From assembly GCF_001612615.1 (NCBI RefSeq), contig NZ_BDAU01000008.1, positions 153,306-217,305 on the forward strand: a DNA stretch of 64,000 nt, in the 5' to 3' direction. This document shows positions 18,873-26,831 of this stretch, one piece after another. Numbering within the stretch: the first letter of the stretch is position 1; every line of letters begins with the position of its first letter. Source of the stretch: Nocardia amikacinitolerans NBRC 108937. GTDB lineage: Bacteria; Actinomycetota; Actinomycetes; Mycobacteriales; Mycobacteriaceae. The position numbers and the translations under genes were made by a program. Below the pieces are notes generated by a model, which worked only from the letters and a program-made list of their open reading frames with translations, had not been told where the DNA came from and searched no databases.

Positions 18873-20023
18873 AGGAGATTCCTGTCGGCGACCTTCGCGA
18901 CATCGCGCTCGCCTTGTCGCCGCCAGCGGTATCGCAATACCTTGCCGCGCACGATTGGGAACTCGAGGCTCGCGTTCAGGATGTGAAAGAGATCTGGCGG
19001 CTGCCGGGCGAAGACGGTCCACTGGGTCGAATAATGTTGCCGCTCGCCACTGATTACGTGGACTTTCCCAGGCGCTTCCGAGAAACGATGCAAACACTCG
19101 CGACCATCTACGACTGGGACCCGGCGCAACTGGTCGAACGCATCGCCGCCGCACGTGCCGACCTGTTCTTCGTGCGACTCGACCAGGAAATGATCGACGG
19201 CACGATTCCCTTCCGGCAGGCGGAAACAACCTTGGAAGCTTTGTTCCGGATGATGAAGGCGGCCGCGACCACCGCGGACGATCCGACCCATTCGCACCGA
19301 GGTCGTCGATCGGCCACCGTGACGGAATTCCTCGAGGAGAATATTCGTCTGGGGCATACCAAACGGGGCAGCTTCGTGTTCACGGTCGTCTCCCGCCTCG
19401 GTGATGGGATGTCCACGGAGACAGATGGAAAGCCGCAGGTGTCATTCCCCCGGGCGGCGATGGCGACGCTCGCCAAGGGCTTGCAATCGACGCGCACGCT
19501 GGCGTTGCAGTGGGACGATCGCGCTCTGGAGCGCTCCGGCGAGTTGGGATTGAGTGCCAACTTGGTGGAGTCGGTCTGGGACCTCACTCAGTCGCCGGAC
19601 TTACGGGCGTTGGACCTGTCGTTCGATTGGGCAGCGGGCGAGCCGGCGCCGACGCTGGAAAGTTCACGGATCGTCATCGATCGTGACGCGATGGCTGGAT
19701 TGCCGCGGGTGCGTGAGCGCTTGGTTCGCAGTGAGGAACCGCCGCGGTACGAATCATTACTGGGTATCGTCCGAACGTTGAACCGTGACGACCTTGGGGA
19801 CGGGGGCGAGGAGGCCACCAGCATTGTCCTGTCCACACACGTAGACGGACGCTCGCGGAAGGTCCATGTTCCGCTGGCCGGTACCGACTACGAATGGGCG
19901 ATCGCCGCACACCAGTCCAAGAGGCCGCTCGTGGTTTCCGGGAATCTGTCGTTCGAACGGGGGGCTTGGCGTCTGACCGGCGATATCACTGTGGACCGCA
20001 GGCTTTCGGAGCGTTCCAGCTGA
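18869..20023 (+). CDS. Unknown protein coupled to DUF4365 gene
   Basis: I do not recognise this 384-residue protein. It has no signal peptide or membrane segments. The N-terminal half is largely helical and charged; near residue 150 RSATVTEFLEENIRLGHTKRG leads into FVFTVVSRLGDG, a strand-rich segment; the C-terminal third ends in VHVPLAGTDYEWAIAAH and an LTGDITVD strand. GTG 18869 is preferred because AGGAGG at 18857-18862 is 6 nt upstream and it forms a 4-nt overlap with the DUF4365 stop. The pair looks like a transferred functional unit; a role in defence is only a guess. Confidence 0.7.
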   Translation: MKEIPVGDLRDIALALSPPAVSQYLAAHDWELEARVQDVKEIWRLPGEDGPLGRIMLPLATDYVDFPRRFRETMQTLATIYDWDPAQLVERIAAARADLFFVRLDQEMIDGTIPFRQAETTLEALFRMMKAAATTADDPTHSHRGRRSATVTEFLEENIRLGHTKRGSFVFTVVSRLGDGMSTETDGKPQVSFPRAAMATLAKGLQSTRTLALQWDDRALERSGELGLSANLVESVWDLTQSPDLRALDLSFDWAAGEPAPTLESSRIVIDRDAMAGLPRVRERLVRSEEPPRYESLLGIVRTLNRDDLGDGGEEATSIVLSTHVDGRSRKVHVPLAGTDYEWAIAAHQSKRPLVVSGNLSFERGAWRLTGDITVDRRLSERSS

Positions 20024-20040
20024 CACCTCACCGCATTCGG

Positions 20041-20898
20041 TCAGCTGCTGTGCAACGTGGTGAGCAAGGTGGTGAGGATGGGGGAGCGGCGGGTGTCGTC
20101 GCGGAGGACGGCGCAGACGGGGATGCGGAGGCGGTGTTCGGCGAGTTGGAGGACGACGAGTCCTTCGGTGGGGCTCTGGGCGTAGAGGACGGTCCACGCT
20201 TCGGGGCGGTTGATCAGTTCCATGGTCGCGGTGTGGTCGGGCGGGATCGGCGGGCCGAAGGTGGGGCCGACGGGCAGGTCGGCGAAGGCGCTGCGAATGA
20301 TGTTGTGCAGCAGCACCTGTTCCTGTTCGGGCGGCAGCAGCAGCGGGTAGGAACTGAGGTCGTTGAGGGTGACGGTGTCGCGGGTGGCCAGCGGATGATT
20401 GCTCGAGGTGGCGATCACGAGATCCTCGACCCAGAGCTGTTCCACCATCAGCCCCGGCTGGTCGACGCGCCCGCGGATCAGCGCGAGATCGCAGTCTCCG
20501 TCCGCGACGGCCGTGATGCGTTGGCGGAAGGGCTTGATCACGAACTCGATCTCCGCGTCCGGGTGCGCGGCGCGCGCGGCCGCGATGGCGGACAGCGAGC
20601 GGCTCGCGAAGGACATGTTGGCCGCCAGCCGGATTCGCGGCCCGGAGGCCCGAACCGCCGCGCGGATGGCGGATTCCAGGCTCAGCATCTGCTTAGCGAG
20701 GGGAAGTAGCCGGGTGGTCGCGTCGGTGGGGACGACGGCCCTGGTAGAGCGCTCGAACAGCGGCACGCCGAGGTCGCGTTCGAGCCGGGCGATCTGATGA
20801 CTGATCGCCGACTGCGAGATGAAACATCGGGCCGCGGCCCTGCTGAAGCTCAGTTCTTCGCAGACCGCGACGAAGTACGCCAGCTGCCGAAGCTCCAC
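20041..20898 (-). CDS. LysR-family transcriptional regulator
   Basis: A 285-residue regulator. The N-terminal winged helix starts MELRQLAYFVAVCEELSFSRAAARCFISQSAISHQI with the typical LysR recognition helix, and the rest is a periplasmic-binding-protein-like effector domain with the hinge near residue 88. GTG 20898 is used. It is transcribed away from the type II NADH dehydrogenase gene with a 112-bp shared upstream region, the classical LysR arrangement, so control of that gene is likely. No effector can be inferred. Confidence 0.9.
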   Translation of the reverse strand: MELRQLAYFVAVCEELSFSRAAARCFISQSAISHQIARLERDLGVPLFERSTRAVVPTDATTRLLPLAKQMLSLESAIRAAVRASGPRIRLAANMSFASRSLSAIAAARAAHPDAEIEFVIKPFRQRITAVADGDCDLALIRGRVDQPGLMVEQLWVEDLVIATSSNHPLATRDTVTLNDLSSYPLLLPPEQEQVLLHNIIRSAFADLPVGPTFGPPIPPDHTATMELINRPEAWTVLYAQSPTEGLVVLQLAEHRLRIPVCAVLRDDTRRSPILTTLLTTLHSS

Positions 20899-21010
20899 GA
20901 CTAGCTCCTACTCATGAGCAATCCAGATAAGAGTCATCTTCATTATGCGCCGTAACGGCTGAAATATCTGCGTTCCCGATGACGGTTGGTAATGAGAGAA
21001 GGAGGCTGTC

Positions 21011-22282
21011 ATGGAACACGCAGATGTGGTCGTCGTCGGATCGGGATTCGGGGGGCTGGCCGCCGCCAAGCAACTCGCCAAGTCGGGAATCGACTTCGTA
21101 CTCATTTCGAGCACGCCGGAGCACCTGTTCCAGCCGTTGCTCTACCAGGTCGCGACGGGTGTGCTGGCATCGCACGAGATCGCGCCGCCGATCAAGTCGG
21201 TGCTGCGCAGGCACAAGGAAGCCGATGTGCGCCTCGGCAAGGTCGTCGCCATCGATCCGGACCAGGCGATCATCACCTACGAGAACGATGGTGTGCCGCA
21301 TCACATTCGGTACGGCTCGCTGATCGCGGCCACCGGCGCCTCGCAGTCCTATTTCGGCCGTGACGATTTCGCCGAGAAGACCTTCGCCCTCAAGACCATC
21401 GACGACGCGAAACTGCTTCGCGCCCAGATCGAACGCGTCTTCGCCGAGGCCGCGACCGCGGACCCCGAGACCAAGAACAGGCTGCTCAGCTTCGTGGTGG
21501 TCGGCGCGGGCGCGACCGGTGTCGAGGTGGCGGGCCAGCTGAAGGAGCTCGCGAAAAGGTACTACCACCAGGAGGTTTCGGTCACCCTGGTGGAGGGTGC
21601 AGGAGAGGTGTTGCCGCCCTTCGGTGGTGGGCTCTCGGAGTACGCGAAGAAGTCGTTGACCGGAAGCGGCGTCGAGGTGCTCGTCGACACGTTCGTCACC
21701 GACATCGAACCGGGCAAGGTCACCGTCAAGGACAAGGCGGGCGTGGAGCGCAAGATCGGCGCCGAGACCGTGGTCTGGTCGGCGGGTGTGCAGGCGGGCG
21801 GGTTCGCGAAGATCCTGGCCGAGGCCACCGGCGTCGAGACCGACCGCGCCGGACGGCTGCTGGTCAACCCCGACCTCACCGTCGCGGGCTACGCCGACAT
21901 CTACGCCATCGGCGACATGACCTCGCTCAACGGCTACCCCGGCCAGTCGCCGGTGGCCATGCAGGAGGGCAGGCACGCCGCCGACATCATCCGCCGCAAG
22001 AAGCAGCCCGGCACCCCGTTCAAGTACTGGGACAAGGGCAGCATGGCGGTGATCAGCCGGTTCAGCGCGGTGGTGAAGCTCAACGAGAAGATCACCTTCC
22101 GCGGCGTGATCGCCTGGGTCATGTGGCTCGCGGTGCACCTGCTCTACCTGGTCGGCTTCCGCAACCGCTTCGCGGCGGTGGCCTCGTGGCTGGTCGCCTT
22201 CATCGGCAGCGGCCGCCCCGGTTTCGACGAGGTGGAATCGAGCCCGACGCAGGCCCGCGCACCGGAACGCGTCGCAGCCTGA
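21011..22282 (+). CDS. ndh: Type II NADH dehydrogenase-like FAD oxidoreductase
   Basis: A 423-residue NDH-2-type enzyme expected to pass electrons from NADH to menaquinone without pumping protons. The FAD-binding VVVGSGFGGLAAAKQLA is at residue 5, the second Rossmann VVVGAGATGVEVAGQL near 162, and GDMTSLNGYPGQSPVAMQEG near 303 is the FAD/quinone-side motif. A hydrophobic helix near residue 363-385 supports membrane association. AAGGAGG lies just upstream of ATG 21011. It is divergent from a LysR gene and followed by a hairpin terminator. It is shorter than mycobacterial Ndh, so a related disulfide-oxidoreductase function cannot be ruled out. Confidence 0.88.
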   Translation: MEHADVVVVGSGFGGLAAAKQLAKSGIDFVLISSTPEHLFQPLLYQVATGVLASHEIAPPIKSVLRRHKEADVRLGKVVAIDPDQAIITYENDGVPHHIRYGSLIAATGASQSYFGRDDFAEKTFALKTIDDAKLLRAQIERVFAEAATADPETKNRLLSFVVVGAGATGVEVAGQLKELAKRYYHQEVSVTLVEGAGEVLPPFGGGLSEYAKKSLTGSGVEVLVDTFVTDIEPGKVTVKDKAGVERKIGAETVVWSAGVQAGGFAKILAEATGVETDRAGRLLVNPDLTVAGYADIYAIGDMTSLNGYPGQSPVAMQEGRHAADIIRRKKQPGTPFKYWDKGSMAVISRFSAVVKLNEKITFRGVIAWVMWLAVHLLYLVGFRNRFAAVASWLVAFIGSGRPGFDEVESSPTQARAPERVAA

Positions 22283-22294
22283 GCGCACCCGAAC

Positions 22295-22328
22295 CGATCG
22301 CACCGATGCGCGCGCATCGGTGCGATCG
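22295..22328 (+). terminator. Hairpin terminator after ndh-like gene
   Basis: A 16-bp stem (22295-22310 with 22313-22328) with an effective GCGCGC apex, followed by CCGTTTCC. Confidence 0.85.
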
Positions 22329-22511
22329 CCGTTTCCGGGCGCTGAAAGGTTGCGTAAGCAGGGGAAAGGCGACTCCACGACGCGTCGATGCTAACGCTGT
22401 GCGTCGGGTCGGTGAACCTTGGGTGTGACCGGCGTCTCGTTAACCTAGCCTGCATCGCCACGCAACTTCGAGGTTGCCCCGACGCAGTGTCGGACTGGCT
22501 TCATCACGGAT

Positions 22512-23336
22512 ATGACTATTTCGTCCGTGCTGACAGCCCCGGCTCCGACGGACTCGGGGGTGGAACGGTCGCGCTATTCGCTGGTCGTCTCGTCCGACGC
22601 CGAGCACAGGGAGGCGGCGCAGCGTCTGCGCTACGGCGTGTTCGCCAACGAGCCGGGCTTCCGCATCCCCGACAACGGCACCGGACTCGACGCCGACCGC
22701 TTCGACGAGCACTGCGACCACCTGCTGGTTCGCGACGACGTCACCGAGCAGTTCGTCGGCTGCTACCGGATGCTGCCGCCGGACAAGGTCGCCGCGGCGG
22801 GCGGGTACTACACGGCCACCGAATTCGACCTCGCCCAGCTCGATCCCGAGGGTCAGCGGATCGTCGAGATGGGCCGGGCGTGTGTGGTGCCCGACCACCG
22901 CAACGGCTCGGTGCTCACCCTCATGTGGGCGGGCATCCTGCACTACATCCAGCTCACCGGATACGAGTGGGTGATGGGCTGCGTGTCGGTGCCGATGCAG
23001 GACTCCCCTGCGGATCCGGCGGGCGTCAACGTGCGCGGCGTGCGGGACATGCTGCTCGGACGGCACGCCTCCGACCCGGAGCGACGGGTGCACCCGCACC
23101 GTCCGGTGGTCGTCGACGGCAAGACGCTCGACGAGCTCACCCCGCCCTCGCGGCCCAAGCTCCCGCCACTGCTGCGCGGCTACCTGCGCCTCGGCGCGGA
23201 GATCTGCGGCGAGCCCGCGCACGATCCCGATTTCGCGGTCGCCGACTTCGTCGCGCTGCTCGGCCTGGACACCATCAACACGCGATACCTGGACCGACTA
23301 CAGGGCGCTGCCGCGGCCTTCGACGGGGGGCGGTGA
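22512..23336 (+). CDS. GNAT-family N-acyltransferase (Rv3027c-like, OlsB-like)
   Basis: A 274-residue protein of the ornithine/autoinducer-type N-acyltransferase group. LRYGVFANEPGF near residue 41, HLLVRDDVTEQFVGCYRML near 72 and EMGRACVVPDHRNGSVLTLMW near 120 are the fold's core strands. Its stop overlaps the start of the PlsC-type gene in GTGA, as in the mycobacterial Rv3027c-Rv3026c pair. The two probably build an acylated lipid in two steps (N-acyl then O-acyl transfer); the lipid is not identified. Confidence 0.85.
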   Translation: MTISSVLTAPAPTDSGVERSRYSLVVSSDAEHREAAQRLRYGVFANEPGFRIPDNGTGLDADRFDEHCDHLLVRDDVTEQFVGCYRMLPPDKVAAAGGYYTATEFDLAQLDPEGQRIVEMGRACVVPDHRNGSVLTLMWAGILHYIQLTGYEWVMGCVSVPMQDSPADPAGVNVRGVRDMLLGRHASDPERRVHPHRPVVVDGKTLDELTPPSRPKLPPLLRGYLRLGAEICGEPAHDPDFAVADFVALLGLDTINTRYLDRLQGAAAAFDGGR

Positions 23337-24460
23337 GGACCGTGGTCTTCGAGGCGCCGCCCGCACAGGCCGTGCACGCGTGGATGCCGTCGAGCCCCTG
23401 CGGGCCCGGCTGCATCGAGCCGATCGGTGAGATCGGCACGGCGCGGGTGGTCGCCCGCGCGCTCGGCGTCGCCGGGCTGCTGCTGACCTATCCGATGTGC
23501 CACCTCGCGACACCCGCGGGACGGCGCGAAAACCTACAGCGCGAATACGCGCGGATGCTGCTGCGCTGTCTCGGGATGCGACTGCGCGTGGTGGACAAGC
23601 GGATTCCCACCGATCCGGTGCCCGCCGAGCGCGCTATCGCCTCCCGCGTCGGCGCCGAACGCGCCGCGTCCGCGGCCGCCACCGCCGACGTCCGCTACGC
23701 CGATCGCGGCACCGGCGTGCTCGTGGTGACCGGGCACATCGGCTGGACCGACGTCGTCGCGCTGGCCGCCGTGCAGCCGCTCGGATTCGTCGCGCGCGCC
23801 GATCTGATCGACTGGCCGCTGCTCGGCGGGTTGGCGAAGCTGATGCGCGTCATCCCGATCGAACGCGAGCGGCTGCGCCAGCTGCCCGGCATCGTCGCCC
23901 AGCTCGGCGAGCGCCTCGCCGCGGGCGAGCGCGTCGCCGTCTTCCCGGAGGGCACCACCTGGTGCGGCCGCGCCTACGGCACCATGCGGCCCGCCCTCTT
24001 CCAGGCCGCGATCGACACCGGCACTTTCGTGCAGCCCGTGCGCCTGCGCTACCTGGACGGGCACGGCGACCGCTGCACCGTCCCCGGCTTCGTCGGCGAG
24101 GACTCCTTCGGTGACTCGGCGATGCGCGTCTTGCGTTCCCGCGGCATGATCGCCGAGATCGTCCTCGAGCCGCCGGAGTACCCGGGCCTTGACCGCAAGG
24201 ATCTGGCCCGCCGTTGCGAGCTGGCCGTGCGCGGCGACGAATTGTCCTGCCACGGAATGAACGACACCCGGTGGATCGAGGCCACCGCGACCCGGGTGGA
24301 GGACCCGGCGCCCGCCGAACCGACGGCGCCCGCGGTCACGCACAGCGGCGTGGACCGGCGCGGACTGCGCAGCCGCGCGGTCGCGGTCTTCCGCGGTCGG
24401 GGTCGTGCACCGGAGCACGCGCCGCGCACCGAGGCGGCATCCGACAGCGCCCGCGCCTAA
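23333..24460 (+). CDS. PlsC-type 1-acylglycerol/lyso-lipid O-acyltransferase
   Basis: A 375-residue acyltransferase. The catalytic H-x4-D motif is in VTGHIGWTDVVAL near residue 130, and the acceptor-binding FPEGTTWCG near 204 is the second PlsC block. A hydrophobic stretch near residues 45-60 may anchor it to the membrane. The C-terminal 70 residues are basic, proline-rich and probably disordered. GTG 23333 overlaps the upstream stop by 4 nt. Beyond this gene the conserved gene order breaks: the accessory island begins. Confidence 0.88.
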   Translation: MRTVVFEAPPAQAVHAWMPSSPCGPGCIEPIGEIGTARVVARALGVAGLLLTYPMCHLATPAGRRENLQREYARMLLRCLGMRLRVVDKRIPTDPVPAERAIASRVGAERAASAAATADVRYADRGTGVLVVTGHIGWTDVVALAAVQPLGFVARADLIDWPLLGGLAKLMRVIPIERERLRQLPGIVAQLGERLAAGERVAVFPEGTTWCGRAYGTMRPALFQAAIDTGTFVQPVRLRYLDGHGDRCTVPGFVGEDSFGDSAMRVLRSRGMIAEIVLEPPEYPGLDRKDLARRCELAVRGDELSCHGMNDTRWIEATATRVEDPAPAEPTAPAVTHSGVDRRGLRSRAVAVFRGRGRAPEHAPRTEAASDSARA

Positions 24461-24741
24461 CGCGGTCGACCGCCGCTACGACCTCGGTGGGACTACCGAA
24501 AGGCGGCAAACGGCATGCGGATCGTCGGCGAAACATAGCGGCCCGGCTGCCCTGCTGCCAGAGTCGATCAGCGATTCCGGCAACCCAGCGCACACCTCGG
24601 CGGCGCTGCCGGAGCTGGCCACCCGCATCTCGGGCCGACCGTCGGTGTGGAGGGTCGGCGGCACGCTCGCCACCGTCGATCGAGCCAGCCCACGCGCCAC
24701 ACTCGATGACGATGAGCCGCCGACCCGGGGTAAGCCGTGTG
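24461..24741. other. Left junction of accessory island, no supported gene
   Basis: No supported gene. The minus strand stays open in one frame here but with no start signal or recognisable domain. This is the left junction of the accessory island. Confidence 0.4.
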
Positions 24742-25305
24742 TCAGTGTTCGTCCGGCACGGCGGCAAGCGCTGCTCGTGCCGCCTGCTCGAAGGGAGCCG
24801 TGTCGGCGCTGGCACGGCACAGCACTTGCGCGCCTTCGAGGAGCGCGATCAGCAACTGGGCCAGCTCGGCCGCCTTGTCCGAGCGCATTCCGGCACCCTC
24901 GAGAGCTGCGGTGAGCCGGGCGTTCCAGGAGGCGAAGACCGTTGCGGCGATATGGTGCAGCTCCTTGCCCTCGTCGCTGTTCGCAACCGTGATCGCCGCG
25001 ATCGCACAACCGCAGCCGCGGGCGGCGTCCTCGACAACGGGCTGCGCGAATCCCAGGAATGCTTCGACCACCGCACGAGGGGTGGCGCCGGACAGGTTCG
25101 CGAGCCGGTCGGTCACTTCTTGCCCGTGCAGACGCGCGGCCTCGGCCACGAGTTCGGTTTTTCCCGCCGGAAAGTGGTGATATATCGCTCCGCGCGCGGC
25201 ACCGCTGTGAGCAAGTACCTCGGTGAAGGACAGTGCCGCCATGCCATGCCTGCGCAGGCCGTCCACGGCGGCATCGATCATGCGGGCACGAGTGGGTTTG
25301 GTCAT
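24742..25305 (-). CDS. TetR-family regulator
   Basis: A 187-residue TetR regulator. The helix-turn-helix is in residues 5-50: MIDAAVDGLRRHGMAALSF then AHSGAARGAIYHHFPAGK. The C-terminal ligand domain resembles the LmrA/YxaF subgroup that senses hydrophobic or electrophilic compounds. ATG 25305 is preceded by GGAGG. It is divergent from the tautomerase gene, and two CTAG-type palindromes lie between, so it probably represses itself and the tautomerase/DJ-1 genes. Confidence 0.9.
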   Translation of the reverse strand: MTKPTRARMIDAAVDGLRRHGMAALSFTEVLAHSGAARGAIYHHFPAGKTELVAEAARLHGQEVTDRLANLSGATPRAVVEAFLGFAQPVVEDAARGCGCAIAAITVANSDEGKELHHIAATVFASWNARLTAALEGAGMRSDKAAELAQLLIALLEGAQVLCRASADTAPFEQAARAALAAVPDEH

Positions 25306-25327
25306 CGATTGGGGCTCCTCCACTTGA

Positions 25328-25378
25328 CTAGTACGACCATCCTAGTAGATGATCCTCTCGCTAGTACGTACATACTAG
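25328..25378. promoter_or_regulatory. Paired TetR operators
   Basis: Two 18-bp sites, CTAGTACGACCATCCTAG at 25328-25345 and CTAGTACGTACATACTAG at 25361-25378, are 33 bp apart. The second is a perfect CTAGTA-N6-TACTAG palindrome. They lie in the 110-bp divergent promoter region between the TetR and tautomerase genes. Confidence 0.75.
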
Positions 25379-25415
25379 TGGCCGTATCCGCCGTAGAGAC
25401 AAGGACACATCTGCC

Positions 25416-25850
25416 GTGCCTTTCACCGTCATCGCCCCTCGTGGAGTACTCACCGAAACCGGTGAGACACAACTCCTGCCACAACTCGTCGAGGCCCTGA
25501 TCGAGACCAGCGGGCTGACCGGCAACACCTTCTTCACTCCCGTGGTCGGTGCTCATCTGCACATCCTCGAGCCCGACCACGTCTACACCGGCGGGAAGAA
25601 TCGCCCTGTCCTGCTGATCGAACTCAAATTGCCCGGCATCGGACTGCCCACCGTGTCCGACCGCGCGAGCTTCATCACCACGGTCACCGCGATCGCGGCC
25701 GAGCACACCGTGCCGGGCCACCCTCTCGACGACATCTGGGTCAACATCAGCTATGCCGCCGACGGCGGCTGGGGTATCGCAGGCGTCGCCTATACCAACG
25801 ACGCCCTCGTCACCGCCATCACCTCCGCTGAAACCGCTTCGGCTTCCTGA
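25416..25850 (+). CDS. Tautomerase-family protein
   Basis: A 144-residue small protein starting MPFTVIAPRGVLT. A proline directly after the initiator Met is the catalytic base of the tautomerase superfamily, and the spacing of LVEALIETSGL and HVYTGGKNRPVLLIELKL fits its beta-alpha-beta units. At 144 residues it resembles the longer fused or MIF-like forms rather than 4-oxalocrotonate tautomerase subunits. It is the first gene behind the TetR operators, with the DJ-1/PfpI gene 70 nt downstream. The substrate is unknown; detoxification of unsaturated carbonyls is an inference. Confidence 0.72.
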   Translation: MPFTVIAPRGVLTETGETQLLPQLVEALIETSGLTGNTFFTPVVGAHLHILEPDHVYTGGKNRPVLLIELKLPGIGLPTVSDRASFITTVTAIAAEHTVPGHPLDDIWVNISYAADGGWGIAGVAYTNDALVTAITSAETASAS

Positions 25851-25920
25851 CCGATCCGCCCTTCGTGCCGTCTGCCGACCCTGGGGGCGGCACGAAGGGT
25901 TTCGACACGAAAGAAAGCTT

Positions 25921-26502
25921 GTGACAACAACTCTCGACGGACGGTCGGTCGCCTTTCTCGTCGCCAACGAAGGGGTGGAACAGGACGAACTCGTTCACCC
26001 GTGGAACGCCCTGCGCGCTTTGGGGGCCCATGTGGTCCTGATCGCACCCGAACTCGGATTCGTGCAGGCATTTCATCACCTCGACCGCGCCGATCGATTC
26101 ACCGTGGATCTGCGCACCCTCGACGCCACCGCCGCCGCCTACGATGCTTTCGTCCTGCCCGGCGGTGTGGCCAATCCCGACATCCTGCGCCGCGACAAGG
26201 CAACTCATCGAATCCTGCGCGCCGCTGATCGTGCGGGATTGCCCATCGCCGCGATATGCCACGGCCCGTGGACACTCATCGACGCAGAACTGGTCGCCGG
26301 CCGTACGCTGGCCGCCTGGCCGAGCCTGGCTACCGACCTCGTCAACGCGGGCGCACGGTGGACACCCGACCGCGTCCATGTCGACGGCACGCTCATCACC
26401 GCCCAAGGACTCGACGACGTCGAGCAATTCACCCGGCGGCTGGTCGAGTCACTCACCCGCACGACCTCGCCGACATCGACGGAGCTCGCCCCTGAACCCT
26501 GA
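25921..26502 (+). CDS. DJ-1/PfpI-family protein
   Basis: A 193-residue class I glutamine-amidotransferase-like protein. The nucleophile elbow ICHGPWTL near residue 107 contains the conserved cysteine-histidine, EGVEQDEL near 18 holds the acidic residue, and YDAFVLPGGVANPD near 75 is the preceding strand-loop. Family members act as proteases, glyoxalases or deglycases; the sequence does not decide which. GTG 25921 follows a purine-rich GAAAGAAAG. Together with the tautomerase it is probably under the TetR regulator. Confidence 0.85.
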   Translation: MTTTLDGRSVAFLVANEGVEQDELVHPWNALRALGAHVVLIAPELGFVQAFHHLDRADRFTVDLRTLDATAAAYDAFVLPGGVANPDILRRDKATHRILRAADRAGLPIAAICHGPWTLIDAELVAGRTLAAWPSLATDLVNAGARWTPDRVHVDGTLITAQGLDDVEQFTRRLVESLTRTTSPTSTELAPEP

Positions 26503-26831
26503 ACGGCAGAACTCTGTTGGGTCGTGTTGTCCAGCGAAACGGATTCGGCGGCGTTGCGCCCGGCCGTGCCGTAGCCGATCAAAATGATGCGCGCGCTCAG
26601 CGGCGCTCTCCTGGTCACGTGGCGATAGGTGTTCCTACGCCGACCAGGCTTTCCGGCACTCGGCGCGCAACAGTAACAGCCGAGTCGGTGCCGAAGCTCG
26701 ATCTCCAGCGGTCGTCGTGGCGTTGATTGCTTGGATGCGGCTTTCGCAGTAGTTTCCGGCGAGTTGTCCAACCAGGCACGTTTGGGCAGCATGCGACGAT
26801 CGACCGCCACGCCCAAAGACAGGAACCGCAC
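26503..26831. other. Gap before Trk genes
   Basis: No supported gene. The minus strand briefly reads IILIGYGTAGRNAAE around 26560-26600, like the opening of an NAD-binding RCK domain, but no complete domain or start signal surrounds it. Confidence 0.35.

Noticed and set aside
22430..22460. Partial resemblance to an IdeR iron box (TTAACCTAGCCT) upstream of the GNAT gene
   Set aside because: Only the centre matches; the outer arms of the 19-bp palindrome do not.
26520..26640. Minus-strand IILIGYGTAGRNAAE, like the start of an RCK domain
   Set aside because: The similarity covers about 15 residues, with nothing recognisable before or after, so it may be chance beside a real Trk operon.
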